Below are positions 17,980 to 26,734 of a stretch of 64,000 bases of DNA, one piece after another. A program made the translations under genes and the position numbers. The stretch is taken from contig JBGCEJ010000011.1 of NCBI GenBank assembly GCA_045106235.1, forward strand, positions 124,001-188,000, in the 5' to 3' direction. The notes below the pieces were generated by a model, which did no database searches, was not told the origin of the DNA, and saw only the letters and a list, made by a program, of their open reading frames with translations. Origin of the DNA: UBA4427 sp045106235. Its GTDB lineage: Bacteria > Myxococcota_A > UBA9160 > UBA4427. How positions within the stretch are numbered: position 1 is the first letter of the stretch; the number at the start of each line of letters is the position of its first letter.

Positions 17980-20022
17980 ATGAGCGGGAACGACGGGCGC
18001 GATCCAGAGGCAGAAGCAGACGGCGAGGCGACGGTTTTGGCCGATGCCGAAACGCGGATGATGGACGATCCGGAGGCCACAGCTGCCCAGAGGCAGGCAG
18101 CGGAAACTGTGCTTGCTCTCGATCCCGCGGACGCATCCGATTCGTCAGGGGAGGCGAATGCCGCCGCGGACGGCCATGAGGCGACGGAGCTCGTGACCCG
18201 AGCGGCCTCGATCGCGGAAGAAGCAACGGTGCTCGCCTCGAGTCCTGCCGTCGAGCGCGCCCACCAGTCTGATTCTGCGGAGAACGCGGGGCCGGGAACT
18301 TCGGCCGACCCAGAAGATGAGGCGTCGCGCGGCCCCAAGGACACGCGGGTCCTCAGCAAGCTTGCTTCAGAGGAAGTTGTTGCCGGAGCGGGGGCCGTCG
18401 CCGGAGCGCAGGCTGCGTCTTTGGGCGCTGTCACGACCGGGAGCGGGAAGACCCAAGCTGAGCCGCAAGCGCCGTTGCCGCCCCCGCCCGCCGCCCCGAT
18501 CGATCCGTCACGCGGCCTAATGCCGGGCACGATCCTCTTTGGCGAGTATGAGATTGTGAACGTGCTGGGCGTCGGTGGGATGGGCGAGGTCTACCGCGCT
18601 CGCCATCGTCGCCTCGATGAGCATCGCGCAATCAAGGTGATGCACGCCGAACTCTCGCAGAAAAAAGGGGCTAGCGAATTCTTCTACCGCGAAGCGAAAG
18701 CGCTTCTTGCGGTTCGCCATCCCGCCGTCGTGCATTGCCATGATCTTCTCTCGGATGATCAGGGGCGTGTCTACCTCATCATGGAAATGATTGAAGGGAT
18801 TCCGCTTTCGAAGAAGATGAACGATGGGCCTCTGTCGGCGGATGACGTGGCTGTGCTGGGGGCACGTGTTTCCCATGGTTTGAGCGCGGCGCATCGAAAG
18901 GGCGTGATTCATCGCGACGTGTCGCCGGATAACATCGTTCTTCCGAACGGCCGGGTTCGCGAAGCAAAGATCATTGATTTCGGGATCGCGAAACTCCTTG
19001 AAGAGGGAGAAGGCACGATCGTCGACGGCTTCAAAGGAAAGCTCTCCTACGCCTCACCGGAGCAGCTTGGCTTTTACGGCGGCAAGATTGATGGCCGGTC
19101 GGATTTTTATTCCCTGGGCCTGGTGTTAGTCGCTGCGGCGATGGGTCGGCCGATGAGTATGGGGACGTCGGTCATGGAAGCGGTGGACGCGCGCCGTGAG
19201 CTGGGCGCGCTTCCGGACGAAATCCCGGTTGGGCTGCGTTCGGCGATTCAACCGCTCCTTGCGCTGGATCCGAAGGATCGGCCTCAATATGTCGATCGGC
19301 TCTTTGTTGTGCCGGGCGGAGGTGAGCCCGGAGAAACGGAATCGGCCTACGCTGCGACGGGAGGCGCCGGGGCCGCGGCCGCGACCGGAGCAGCGACCGC
19401 AGGGAAGGACCGCGGCGTTGGTTTTGCTGCGGGTCTCGGTGCGGCGGCGATTCTGGCCTTGGCGGTGGGGATTGGCTTTCTGACGCTGGGCGGCGACGAT
19501 GACGCAGTGCCGACTGGGGACGCATCGCTGACTGATCCGACGGATCCGGCGGAGCTTACGCCACTCGCGGCGGGGACGGTGACTCCGAGCAACGCGCCTG
19601 CGGCCGAGCCGGCGCCGGCGCCGACGATGATCGAAAAGCCCCCCGAAGCGACGGCCCTGGTTGCGAAGCCGGCTCCGCAGCCGCGTCCGACGCCTCGACC
19701 CCGACGGCTGACGGCGAGTGATCGCGTTCGGATCATTGGTCTTCTTAGTAACGCGAAGCTGGCGCTCGAAGATAATCGGCTGATGTCGCCGGCGGACGAT
19801 AATGCCTATGACCGCTATCGCAGCGTCTTGAAATTGGATCCCTCGAACGCGAAGGCGAAGAGTGGCCTGCGGACGGTCGCGGTTCGCTATGTGTCGCTTG
19901 CGGACTCCGCAATCGAAGGCGGCGACAAGGGGCAAGCGCGCACCTACCTTGATCGCGCGAAGCGGGCCGACTCGAGCTACGGCGGGATCCGCGCGGCAGA
20001 GGCTCGGCTCTCTAACCTCTAG
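17980..20022 (+). CDS. Receptor-type Ser/Thr protein kinase
   Basis: A 680-residue protein. Residues 1-185 are an acidic, Ala/Glu/Pro-rich low-complexity region. The kinase domain covers about 188-450: glycine loop GVGGMGEVYRA, catalytic Lys in AIKVMH, catalytic loop HRDVSPDN near residue 311, and metal-binding DFG in IDFGIAK. One transmembrane helix follows at about 483-505 (AAAILALAVGIGFLTLG), then a Pro-rich linker and a helical TPR-like C-terminus probably in the periplasm. HRDVSP instead of HRDLKP is common in myxobacterial kinases and is expected to be active. It starts 12 bases after the DUF4399 gene. Ligand and targets are unknown. Confidence 0.88.
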   Translation: MSGNDGRDPEAEADGEATVLADAETRMMDDPEATAAQRQAAETVLALDPADASDSSGEANAAADGHEATELVTRAASIAEEATVLASSPAVERAHQSDSAENAGPGTSADPEDEASRGPKDTRVLSKLASEEVVAGAGAVAGAQAASLGAVTTGSGKTQAEPQAPLPPPPAAPIDPSRGLMPGTILFGEYEIVNVLGVGGMGEVYRARHRRLDEHRAIKVMHAELSQKKGASEFFYREAKALLAVRHPAVVHCHDLLSDDQGRVYLIMEMIEGIPLSKKMNDGPLSADDVAVLGARVSHGLSAAHRKGVIHRDVSPDNIVLPNGRVREAKIIDFGIAKLLEEGEGTIVDGFKGKLSYASPEQLGFYGGKIDGRSDFYSLGLVLVAAAMGRPMSMGTSVMEAVDARRELGALPDEIPVGLRSAIQPLLALDPKDRPQYVDRLFVVPGGGEPGETESAYAATGGAGAAAATGAATAGKDRGVGFAAGLGAAAILALAVGIGFLTLGGDDDAVPTGDASLTDPTDPAELTPLAAGTVTPSNAPAAEPAPAPTMIEKPPEATALVAKPAPQPRPTPRPRRLTASDRVRIIGLLSNAKLALEDNRLMSPADDNAYDRYRSVLKLDPSNAKAKSGLRTVAVRYVSLADSAIEGGDKGQARTYLDRAKRADSSYGGIRAAEARLSNL

Positions 20023-20199
20023 CTCTCGGGGCTTTTCTCTTGAGTCTCGGGGCCTGCGGTTTTCTGCGGAGAGCTGCTCGGGATTTCTTCTGAGTCTCGA
20101 AAGGCGGATTGGCTCTAGGGGCGCCTTTGTTTACGAATTCAGGCAGTTAGGACTTCGGGGCGCACATGAATTGCCGATAGAACTCCCACGGGAGTCCTT

Positions 20200-21594
20200 A
20201 TGGCATTCAGCGATTCGAACGAAAAAGCCCCTCGCCTCTTGGTGCTCGGTGCCGGCAATGATCAATGCTTCATGCTGCGATCTGCGCGGGAGATGGGAGT
20301 CCAAACGCTCGCCGTCGACGGCGACGCGAATGCGCCGGGCTTCGCATTGGCGGACGACTCCGTCGTCATCAGCAATCGCGATGTCGCAGCGATCCTCGGA
20401 CATCTCGAACAGACGAACACCCAGATCGACGGCGTCTCGACAATGGGTTCCGATATTCCCCACGTCGTTGCGGAAATCGCGCACGCGCTCAAGCTGCCGA
20501 GCATTCCTCAAGACGCTGCGCTGATCGCGGTCGACAAGTTCCGCATGAAGTCATGCTTTTCAGCAGCCGGAATTTGCGTCCCCGACTATCAGCGCGTGAA
20601 TTCACTTGCGTCGCTCTTGCCGCTACTGGCGTCGTGGGGCCAGTTAGTTCTGAAGCCCATGAATCAGGCGGGCTCGCGCGGGGTTTCTCTCGTCCAAGAC
20701 GAAGCGGGCCTCGAAAACGCACTCATCCAGGCGCAGCGTTTCTCGGCGGATGGCTGGGTGCTCGCCGAGCGCTTCCTTCCGGGAGAGCAGCTCAGCAGCG
20801 AAAGTCTGATCGTGGACGGCGTGGTGCACACGCCCGGTCTTGCGGACCGAAACTATGCCGATCTCGACCGCTTTCTTCCGCAAATTCTCGAGAATGGAGG
20901 ATGGGTTCCTTCTCAGTTCGCTTCGGAGCAAGAGAACGTCGATGAGGTGATCTCCGCTTGCGCGAAGGCTCTGGGGATTCGCAACGGGGTTATCAAGGGA
21001 GATCTCGTGCGCGCGGCGGAGGGTCGCATCGCGGTGATCGAAGTCGCTGCCCGTCTCAGTGGAGGCGATTTCAGCGAGAGTCTTGTGCCGCTATCGAGTG
21101 GCGTGAATTATGTGAAGCAAGTGATCCGTCAGGCACTGGGGCTTCCGGTGATGCTTTCTGAATTGGCCCCGCGGCGGCATCACGTGGTGGCGAATCGGTA
21201 CTTCTTCGCCGAGCCCGGATGCTTGGTTTCAGTCTCTGGGCTCGAAGCGATGCGAGCGAAGCCTTGGGTCGAAAAACTCGAACTGAGTTTCTGGGTCGGT
21301 GATGTGCTTCCGCGTGTGGAAAGTCATGGTCAGCGGCTCGGCGTCTTTGTTGTGACCGGGCCCGATCGCGAAACGGTCCAGCGTCGAATTGAAGAGGTCT
21401 ACGCGGGGGTCTCGTTCCAGGTCGTCAACGATCCGGCGCGGAGCGATGTCACGAAATGGCAGACCGTTCCTACGGTCGATCCCGAAGGAAAACGAAAGCC
21501 GACGGTGGCAGAGCGCGCGCGAAGAGCAAACTCGCATCGCCTATTGCGTGCGGCGGCGCAGTCCGCCCAGAGTCAGGGAGGAGTAGTCAATTGA
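20200..21594 (+). CDS. ATP-grasp domain ligase
   Basis: A 464-residue protein of the carbamoyl-phosphate-synthase-like ATP-grasp class. The N-terminal pre-ATP-grasp fold starts LLVLGAGNDQCFMLRSA. The ATP-binding lobes include LVLKPMNQAGSRGV (Lys152 is the likely phosphate-binding Lys), WVLAERFLPGEQLSSESLI and the metal site in IAVIEVAARLSGGD. Such enzymes join a carboxylate to an amine or other nucleophile through an acyl phosphate. It is the first gene of a three-gene operon with a reductase and a DXS-like enzyme, connected by TTGA overlaps. Relatives occur in polysaccharide and natural-product clusters; the substrate here is not predictable. Confidence 0.82.
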   Translation: MAFSDSNEKAPRLLVLGAGNDQCFMLRSAREMGVQTLAVDGDANAPGFALADDSVVISNRDVAAILGHLEQTNTQIDGVSTMGSDIPHVVAEIAHALKLPSIPQDAALIAVDKFRMKSCFSAAGICVPDYQRVNSLASLLPLLASWGQLVLKPMNQAGSRGVSLVQDEAGLENALIQAQRFSADGWVLAERFLPGEQLSSESLIVDGVVHTPGLADRNYADLDRFLPQILENGGWVPSQFASEQENVDEVISACAKALGIRNGVIKGDLVRAAEGRIAVIEVAARLSGGDFSESLVPLSSGVNYVKQVIRQALGLPVMLSELAPRRHHVVANRYFFAEPGCLVSVSGLEAMRAKPWVEKLELSFWVGDVLPRVESHGQRLGVFVVTGPDRETVQRRIEEVYAGVSFQVVNDPARSDVTKWQTVPTVDPEGKRKPTVAERARRANSHRLLRAAAQSAQSQGGVVN

Positions 21595-22331
21595 GGGAAC
21601 GCATCGCTTGGGTTACGGGGGGCACCCGCGGAATCGGTAAGGAGATTGTGAACCGTCTGGCCGCGTCGGGCGCGCGGGTCTACGCGACTTACGTGTCGAA
21701 TGAAGCCGAGGCGAAGGCCGTTGAACGCGACTGGGCGAGTCAGGGCTGGGCGGTCGATGTGCGCTGCGTGGACTCCCGAGATCGCTCGGCTGTGGAGCGC
21801 CTTGTTGCGGAGATTGATCGCGAGCATGGTCGCCTCGATGTCCTGGTGAACAACGCAGGGATCAATAAACCGACGGATTTCGACCAGATCACGGACGAAG
21901 ATTGGGACGAGATCCTCAGCGTGAACTTGAAGGGACCGTTTGTGTGTACCCAGGTTGCTTTGCCGCTTTTGAAGGCTTCGGGGAAAGCGTCGGTGATTAA
22001 CGTGGGTTCCGTGAGTGGCCAATACGGCGGCCCGCGCACAGCGCATTACGCCGCTTCGAAGGCGGGAATGATCTCGCTCAGTCAGGTGATTGCCCGCTTC
22101 GGTGCGAAATCGGGAATTCGCTGCAACACGCTCGCGGCAGGGTTCGTGGATTCGGAAATGACGCGAGGCTCGTTAGGTTCCCCCGCCGTTCAGGCGCAGG
22201 CGGAGTCGGTCTTGTTAGGCCGATTCGCAGACCCTAAGGAAATTGCGGCCGCCGCCTTCTTTTTGGCGACCGAGGAAAGCAGTTATGTCACGGGCCAGAC
22301 GCTGGCCGCGAACGGAGGGCTGTACTTTTGA
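21591..22331 (+). CDS. Short-chain dehydrogenase/reductase, FabG-like
   Basis: A 246-residue classical SDR. The TTG start at 21591 overlaps the ATP-grasp stop as TTGA and has a strong GGGAGGAG site 7 bases upstream. An in-frame ATG further up would be buried in the previous gene. Visible motifs are the cofactor loop TGGTRGIGKE, the NNAG motif, catalytic Ser in VGSVSGQYG and YxxxK in HYAASKAG. The C-terminus ends DGxxxxVTGQTLAANGG-like, typical of FabG. It probably reduces a keto group or oxidises an alcohol with NAD(P)(H) on the operon's intermediate. Unlikely to be the housekeeping FabG because no fatty-acid genes are nearby. Confidence 0.87.
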   Translation: MRERIAWVTGGTRGIGKEIVNRLAASGARVYATYVSNEAEAKAVERDWASQGWAVDVRCVDSRDRSAVERLVAEIDREHGRLDVLVNNAGINKPTDFDQITDEDWDEILSVNLKGPFVCTQVALPLLKASGKASVINVGSVSGQYGGPRTAHYAASKAGMISLSQVIARFGAKSGIRCNTLAAGFVDSEMTRGSLGSPAVQAQAESVLLGRFADPKEIAAAAFFLATEESSYVTGQTLAANGGLYF

Positions 22332-24244
22332 GCGCCGGAACATTCTCTTCAGGCTTTGCGGCGAGTACTACGCCGAGTACTACACCAAACACTGCGCCGA
22401 ACGACGCGGCCTCCAAAGGGCAGCATGATTCGGAACCAGGTTCGTCGCTCGGGCGCAGTTGGAAGCGCATCGAACTTTCGGAGTTGGCGGAGCCCGCTCC
22501 GCTGCGGTCGGCCTCTTTGTCTCAGCTCGAGGATTTGGCGACGCAGGTCCGGGCGTTTTTGCTCGCGAATATTTCGAAGACGGGCGGCCATATCGGTGCG
22601 AATCTCGGGACGGTGGAGCTGACGATTGCGCTGCATGCCTGTTTCGACTCGCCGAAGGAACCTCTGCTCTTTGATACGGGGCATCAGGGCTACACGCATA
22701 AGCTCCTGACGGGGCGACGCGGACTCTTTGCCTCGCTGAATCAATACGGCGGGATGAACCGATTTCTCACGCCCGATGAGAGCGAGCATGACTGGATCGA
22801 GGCCTCCCATGCGGGAACCGCAATCTCGGTCGGCTTAGGCTTTGCTCTTGCGAAGCGGCTACGCGGAGACGATTCGCATGTGGTGGCGACTGTGGGAGAT
22901 AGCGCTTTCGTTGAAGGCATTTCTCTTGAAGCGTTTAATCATGCGCTCGCCGAAGATACGAATCTCATCGTGGTCTTAAACGATAACGGATATGCGATCA
23001 GTCCTGGATTTGGTGGCTTCCATAATACGCTCCAAGCGGGGGGCGACCGTGCGCGGTCGTTCTTTGAGAGCCTGGGCGCTCGCTATCACGGTCCCGTTGA
23101 TGGGCATGACCTTGCGGAGCTTCTGGGTGCGCTTGAGTCCGCGAAGTCTTCGCCGGGTTTGAGCGTCGTTCATGCTCGGACGACGAAAGGCAAGGACTGG
23201 GCGCCTGCGGACGAGCATCCCTTCCGCATGCATTTCTCGTTTCCCTTCGATGAGGAAACGGGTGAGGCAAAGGTCACGGTGGCACCGGATCCGGGTTATC
23301 CGGAAGTCGTTGCCGAGGTGATCGACGAGCATATGTCGAAAAATCCCAGCTCGGTTTGCATCACGCCTTCGACGCTCTACGCGACGGGGCTTGCGCCGAT
23401 CTTTGAAAAGTATCCGGAGCGATGTTTCGATCCCGGTATGGAGGAGCAACACGCGCTTTCCATGTGCGTGGGATTTTCGCTTTCGGGCCAGACGCCGATC
23501 ATCGCTTATCAGTCGACCTTCTTACAGCGCGCATTCGATCAGATCATTCACGATATCGCGTTTGCGAACCGTCCCTGTTTGATGCTCTCTTATCGAAGTG
23601 GATTTAGCGGATACGACAACCCAACACATCACGGCATCTACGATATCGCCTATTTGCGCCCCGTTCCGAATCTGCGCGTCTTCTACCCGAAGGATCGATG
23701 GGAAGCGCAGGCGATGGTGAGAAGCCTTTTGGATGATCTGAGCGGCCCGGTGTTAGTCATGATGCCGTACGGGCCTGCGGATTCGATGGATGAATCCGTT
23801 CTCGATTTGCCGCGCGCAGAGTTGCTTCGGCCTGAGACCGTGCGGCCGGGGACGGACGTGGCTCTGGTGTCGGTCGGCAATAAGGTCGCCGCATGTCTTG
23901 ATGCTGCGGAGCGCCTCGGTGTGGCGGGGATCTCAGCCGAAGTGATCAACTTGCGACAGCTAAAGCCATTGCCCGCAGCGGAGCTTGCTCAGAAGTTGGC
24001 TCCGTTTTCGACCGTCGTGACGGTTGAAGAAGCTGTCATCGAGGGCGGGGTGGGATCCGCGGTGGGTGCGATGCTCTTCTCGAAGGGGATGAACCATCGA
24101 ACTCTGATGCGGCTCGGTCTGCCGACGCGGTTCATCGAGGCAGGAAGCAATATCGAACTCGAGCGCGCCTATGGCCTAGACGGGCGCGGCATCGCCGACC
24201 GAGTTCGATCGGCGATGCGCAGCGCGGCTCAGAAGCCGAGCTGA
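22328..24244 (+). CDS. DXS-like thiamine-diphosphate transketolase-family enzyme
   Basis: A 638-residue protein with both transketolase halves, starting at TTG 22328 overlapping the SDR stop as TTGA. It is clearly related to 1-deoxyxylulose-5-phosphate synthase: SKTGGHIGANLG (residues 83-94), DTGHQGYTHKLLTGRR, thiamine-diphosphate/Mg region GDS...NDN (190-192 and 218-220), catalytic Glu373 in EEQHALSM and STFLQRAFDQIIHD. Two changes stand out: the normal GDG is GDS, and the VRYPRG segment that helps hold the acceptor phosphate in DXS is replaced by VMMPYGPAD (477-485). Arg423 and Asp430 remain. It probably makes a C-C bond with a different acceptor and is a pathway-specific paralogue rather than the essential Dxs. 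Confidence 0.83.
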   Translation: MSAGTFSSGFAASTTPSTTPNTAPNDAASKGQHDSEPGSSLGRSWKRIELSELAEPAPLRSASLSQLEDLATQVRAFLLANISKTGGHIGANLGTVELTIALHACFDSPKEPLLFDTGHQGYTHKLLTGRRGLFASLNQYGGMNRFLTPDESEHDWIEASHAGTAISVGLGFALAKRLRGDDSHVVATVGDSAFVEGISLEAFNHALAEDTNLIVVLNDNGYAISPGFGGFHNTLQAGGDRARSFFESLGARYHGPVDGHDLAELLGALESAKSSPGLSVVHARTTKGKDWAPADEHPFRMHFSFPFDEETGEAKVTVAPDPGYPEVVAEVIDEHMSKNPSSVCITPSTLYATGLAPIFEKYPERCFDPGMEEQHALSMCVGFSLSGQTPIIAYQSTFLQRAFDQIIHDIAFANRPCLMLSYRSGFSGYDNPTHHGIYDIAYLRPVPNLRVFYPKDRWEAQAMVRSLLDDLSGPVLVMMPYGPADSMDESVLDLPRAELLRPETVRPGTDVALVSVGNKVAACLDAAERLGVAGISAEVINLRQLKPLPAAELAQKLAPFSTVVTVEEAVIEGGVGSAVGAMLFSKGMNHRTLMRLGLPTRFIEAGSNIELERAYGLDGRGIADRVRSAMRSAAQKPS

Positions 24245-24335
24245 GGGCTGTCTGCCTAACGCTGAGGGCTCGTCTTTAAAGCTAAGGGCTCTTCTTCAGA
24301 GCTGAGGGCTCTTCTCTAGAGCTGAGGGCTCTGCA
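24240..24335. repeat. 20-bp tandem repeat, about 4.5 copies, between convergent genes
   Basis: Units begin at 24240 (21 bp), 24261, 24281, 24301 and 24321 (partial), each starting GCTGAGGGCT or GCTAAGGGCT. The repeats GCTCTTCTTCAGAGC and GCTCTTCTCTAGAGC form small hairpins with 5-bp GCTCT/AGAGC stems across unit borders. The array contains the stop codons of both flanking convergent genes, so it may act as a bidirectional transcript end. It is too regular and short-spaced to be a CRISPR. Confidence 0.7.
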
Positions 24336-26304
24336 TCGCGTAGCTCTTGAGGTCGTCGCGGAGGGAGCCGATCTCCTTCTGCTTGTCCTCGCTGAGCACG
24401 ATCGCGTAGGCGGCCTTGCGTGAGGCGCCGATATAGTCGCCTTCGTTCACGAAGCGATCGGCTTCCTTTACGTAGGTTTCTTCGGGGTTCTGGAGGAACT
24501 TGACGAGCTTCATGCCGATCTCTTTCGAGATCTTGTCAGCGAGTCCGTCGTTGCCCGACAGGATTTCAATATCCGGCGGCAGCTCGACGAAGTCCGTTTC
24601 CTGCTTGAAGTTGCCAAGCTGAACGCCCTGGCGCCCTTCGTCCTGGAACTCCTGCTTGCTCTGCATCGAATCCGTGAAGAGGACGCGACCCGAGCTCGCT
24701 TCGACGACGCGGTAGGACACGGAGATGATGCCGACCTTGCGGACGCTGTTGACTTCGATGCGCACGTCTTCGGTGACGTCCCGGGTAATCATCTGCTGGG
24801 GCTGCGGGGTCTTCTTTCGCTGGCGCTCGCTGAGCTGGGCCCAGTTTGTGTACTCGGGGTTGGTGATGCTCTCTTCGCCCGTGACGACGCGACGGGTTTC
24901 GCTGCCCGACTTCTCAGTCGTTTCGACCTTGGCGTCGAGGATCGAGCCCTGAACGATGAAGTCCGCGGTGTCGAGATCGCCGCAGGTGGCGCGACGCTTA
25001 CATTCTTCGAGAATGCGTTCGAGCTGTTCACGCTCGACGATGCGCACGTCGCCGGGGATTTCGCGGAAGATATGCTGCACGACCTTGGAGGAGACTGCGT
25101 CGCCGACCTTGGTGTTGGAGGTGCGCGGATTCTCGAAGGGGTAGGCGGTGAGGCCACGGACGGCGCGGCGGGCGATTTCGTCGCGAGTCTGGCGCAGTCT
25201 TTGCCGAATGCTCGGCGTCGTCGGCCCAAATTCGGTCATCACGTTCAAGTAGCCCCAGGCGAGACCATATTCGTTTGCGGTCGAAGCCCGCTGATAGGCC
25301 TGCTCAACCTGCGAAAGGAAACTGCTGATCCCGGGCAGCGTGGGGTTGCCACGATCCAGCAGCAGCGTCGAAATCAGTTTCGAATCGCGGTAGCGCTGAT
25401 ACGCATCCGCAAGGTTGCGGGTGTTCATTGCTTCCTGGCCGAGGAGTCCGAACGCTTCGACCATCGGCGCGGCGGATTCAGCCAGACCATCCTTGATCTC
25501 GCCGAAGCAGTCCGTCTCAGAGAATTCGGTCAGCATGTCCATCGAGCGCGTCACGCGACCGGTTTCCATGGCCTGGCCGAACTGTTTGAGGATGACTTTG
25601 CCGTCGACCTGACATTTTTGTTGGCGAGCGGCTTCATCTTCAGGGTTCACTTCCTGGACGATGCCAAGAAGATCCTGCGCCTTTTCATAGTCTTCGTTCT
25701 GGATGGCCTCTTCGGCTTCCTGGGAGACATCGCGCAGAATGGCATCGCGCTGGGCGGCGTAGCGAGCCTGGTCTTCGGAGCCCGTGCCCGAGAGCGCGGA
25801 GAGTTCTGAGAGCAGGTTCAGTCGGTCGAGGACCGCGTCGGGGGACGTGCTCGCGAGCTTCTGTTCGCGAATTTTGATGGCGTTCTGGCTCGCAGCGATT
25901 TCCTGCTGGAGCTCCGCAGAAATCTCGCTAAAGGCTCCGTCGTCCCATCGGCGGATCCGGTCGATCCCGCCCATCTCGCGTTCGACGGCGCCGAGAGGCA
26001 GGCTGCCATCGATGCGGTCGACCTCGGAGAGTCGGGTGCGAACGACCGCGGCGGCACGCTTGCCGAGCTCGCTGCCCACGGTCTTTTGCTGGGTGGCGAG
26101 GCGGAGAGCGGCGTCACTTCCGGGCTTGGTCGTGCTGAGCTGGAGTGCGATCTGGTCGAAAAGCGCTTCGAGGCTGGCCTGAGGCGCAGCTTGCGGGTCA
26201 GCGGGCAGCTGGAGGGCGGGGCCCCCGCCTCCGCCACAGCCGATCGCGCCGACAAGCGCGACGAGAAGGATTAGAACCGAGAGGTTGATTTGGCTCGTTC
26301 GCAT
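24316..26304 (-). CDS. Lipoprotein with CsgG/LpoB-like domain
   Basis: A 662-residue protein. The ATG at 26304 places a lipoprotein signal at the N-terminus: hydrophobic stretch LSVLILLVALVGAIG, lipidation Cys23, then a glycine run. A longer frame from 26340 exists but would extend the signal oddly. The middle is long helical coiled coil (residues about 50-300). The region near residues 370-560 resembles CsgG/LpoB outer-membrane lipoproteins: GLTAYPFENPRTSNTKVGDAV, VREQLERILEEC-like, FIVQGSILDA and ISVSYRVVEASSGRVLFTDS. Probably an outer-membrane lipoprotein involved in secretion or envelope assembly. It stands alone, convergent with the DXS-like gene. Confidence 0.68.
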   Translation of the reverse strand: MRTSQINLSVLILLVALVGAIGCGGGGGPALQLPADPQAAPQASLEALFDQIALQLSTTKPGSDAALRLATQQKTVGSELGKRAAAVVRTRLSEVDRIDGSLPLGAVEREMGGIDRIRRWDDGAFSEISAELQQEIAASQNAIKIREQKLASTSPDAVLDRLNLLSELSALSGTGSEDQARYAAQRDAILRDVSQEAEEAIQNEDYEKAQDLLGIVQEVNPEDEAARQQKCQVDGKVILKQFGQAMETGRVTRSMDMLTEFSETDCFGEIKDGLAESAAPMVEAFGLLGQEAMNTRNLADAYQRYRDSKLISTLLLDRGNPTLPGISSFLSQVEQAYQRASTANEYGLAWGYLNVMTEFGPTTPSIRQRLRQTRDEIARRAVRGLTAYPFENPRTSNTKVGDAVSSKVVQHIFREIPGDVRIVEREQLERILEECKRRATCGDLDTADFIVQGSILDAKVETTEKSGSETRRVVTGEESITNPEYTNWAQLSERQRKKTPQPQQMITRDVTEDVRIEVNSVRKVGIISVSYRVVEASSGRVLFTDSMQSKQEFQDEGRQGVQLGNFKQETDFVELPPDIEILSGNDGLADKISKEIGMKLVKFLQNPEETYVKEADRFVNEGDYIGASRKAAYAIVLSEDKQKEIGSLRDDLKSYAMQSPQL

Positions 26305-26734
26305 GGGTCTAGGTTCGCTCCGAAAATAGGGGGCCATCATCGCCCGGGACTGAAAATTTCGATTTCCCTGCGCTGCGGCTTGCTTTACGGCTGGGCGGAC
26401 ACTGAATCGGGTGTATTTGATTCAGGATTGAGAAGATCCGCTCGTTCCGAGCTGGAAGCAATGGGAGAACGGCAATTTGAAGCAATTGAGGCGCATGGAC
26501 TGTGAACCAATTCACACAGAGGGCGTCCCTTTATGTCACGCGCTTCATTTGAGGTCACAGCAGAGGGTGCCACGGACCTGGTAATGGTTTCTTAACTGGG
26601 GTGAATCAGCATCGATGCCAGCATGCATGCCATGGATGGCTCAACCCCCCATGTTTCGCGATCATGCAGCCGATAGGCAATTTAGACGCAAGTTACGAAG
26701 TGCGGTCGGATGAATGACCGCGAGGAGAAAACGA
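26305..26734. other. Divergent intergenic region upstream of the lipoprotein and murA genes
   Basis: About 430 bases without a supportable gene. It holds a CTGAATC/GATTCAG inverted repeat (26402-26408 and 26419-26425), the CRP-like palindrome at 26501-26516, and a stretch rich in GCATGC/CATGG near 26610-26640. Promoters for both flanking genes are expected here but no convincing -35/-10 pair could be fixed by eye. Confidence 0.6.
26501..26516. promoter_or_regulatory. CRP/FNR-type palindromic operator
   Basis: TGTGAACCAATTCACA is a perfect TGTGA-N6-TCACA palindrome and differs by one base from the site at 12993-13008, including the central ACCA. It lies about 200 bases upstream of the lipoprotein gene and 218 bases upstream of murA in a divergent region, so either could be controlled. 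Confidence 0.6.

Noticed and set aside
24240..24335. Possible CRISPR array
   Set aside because: Units are contiguous 20-bp repeats with no unique spacers, and no cas genes are present.
24316..26304. Curli secretion gene csgG proper
   Set aside because: The protein is far longer than CsgG and no other csg gene is nearby; only a CsgG/LpoB-like part is seen.
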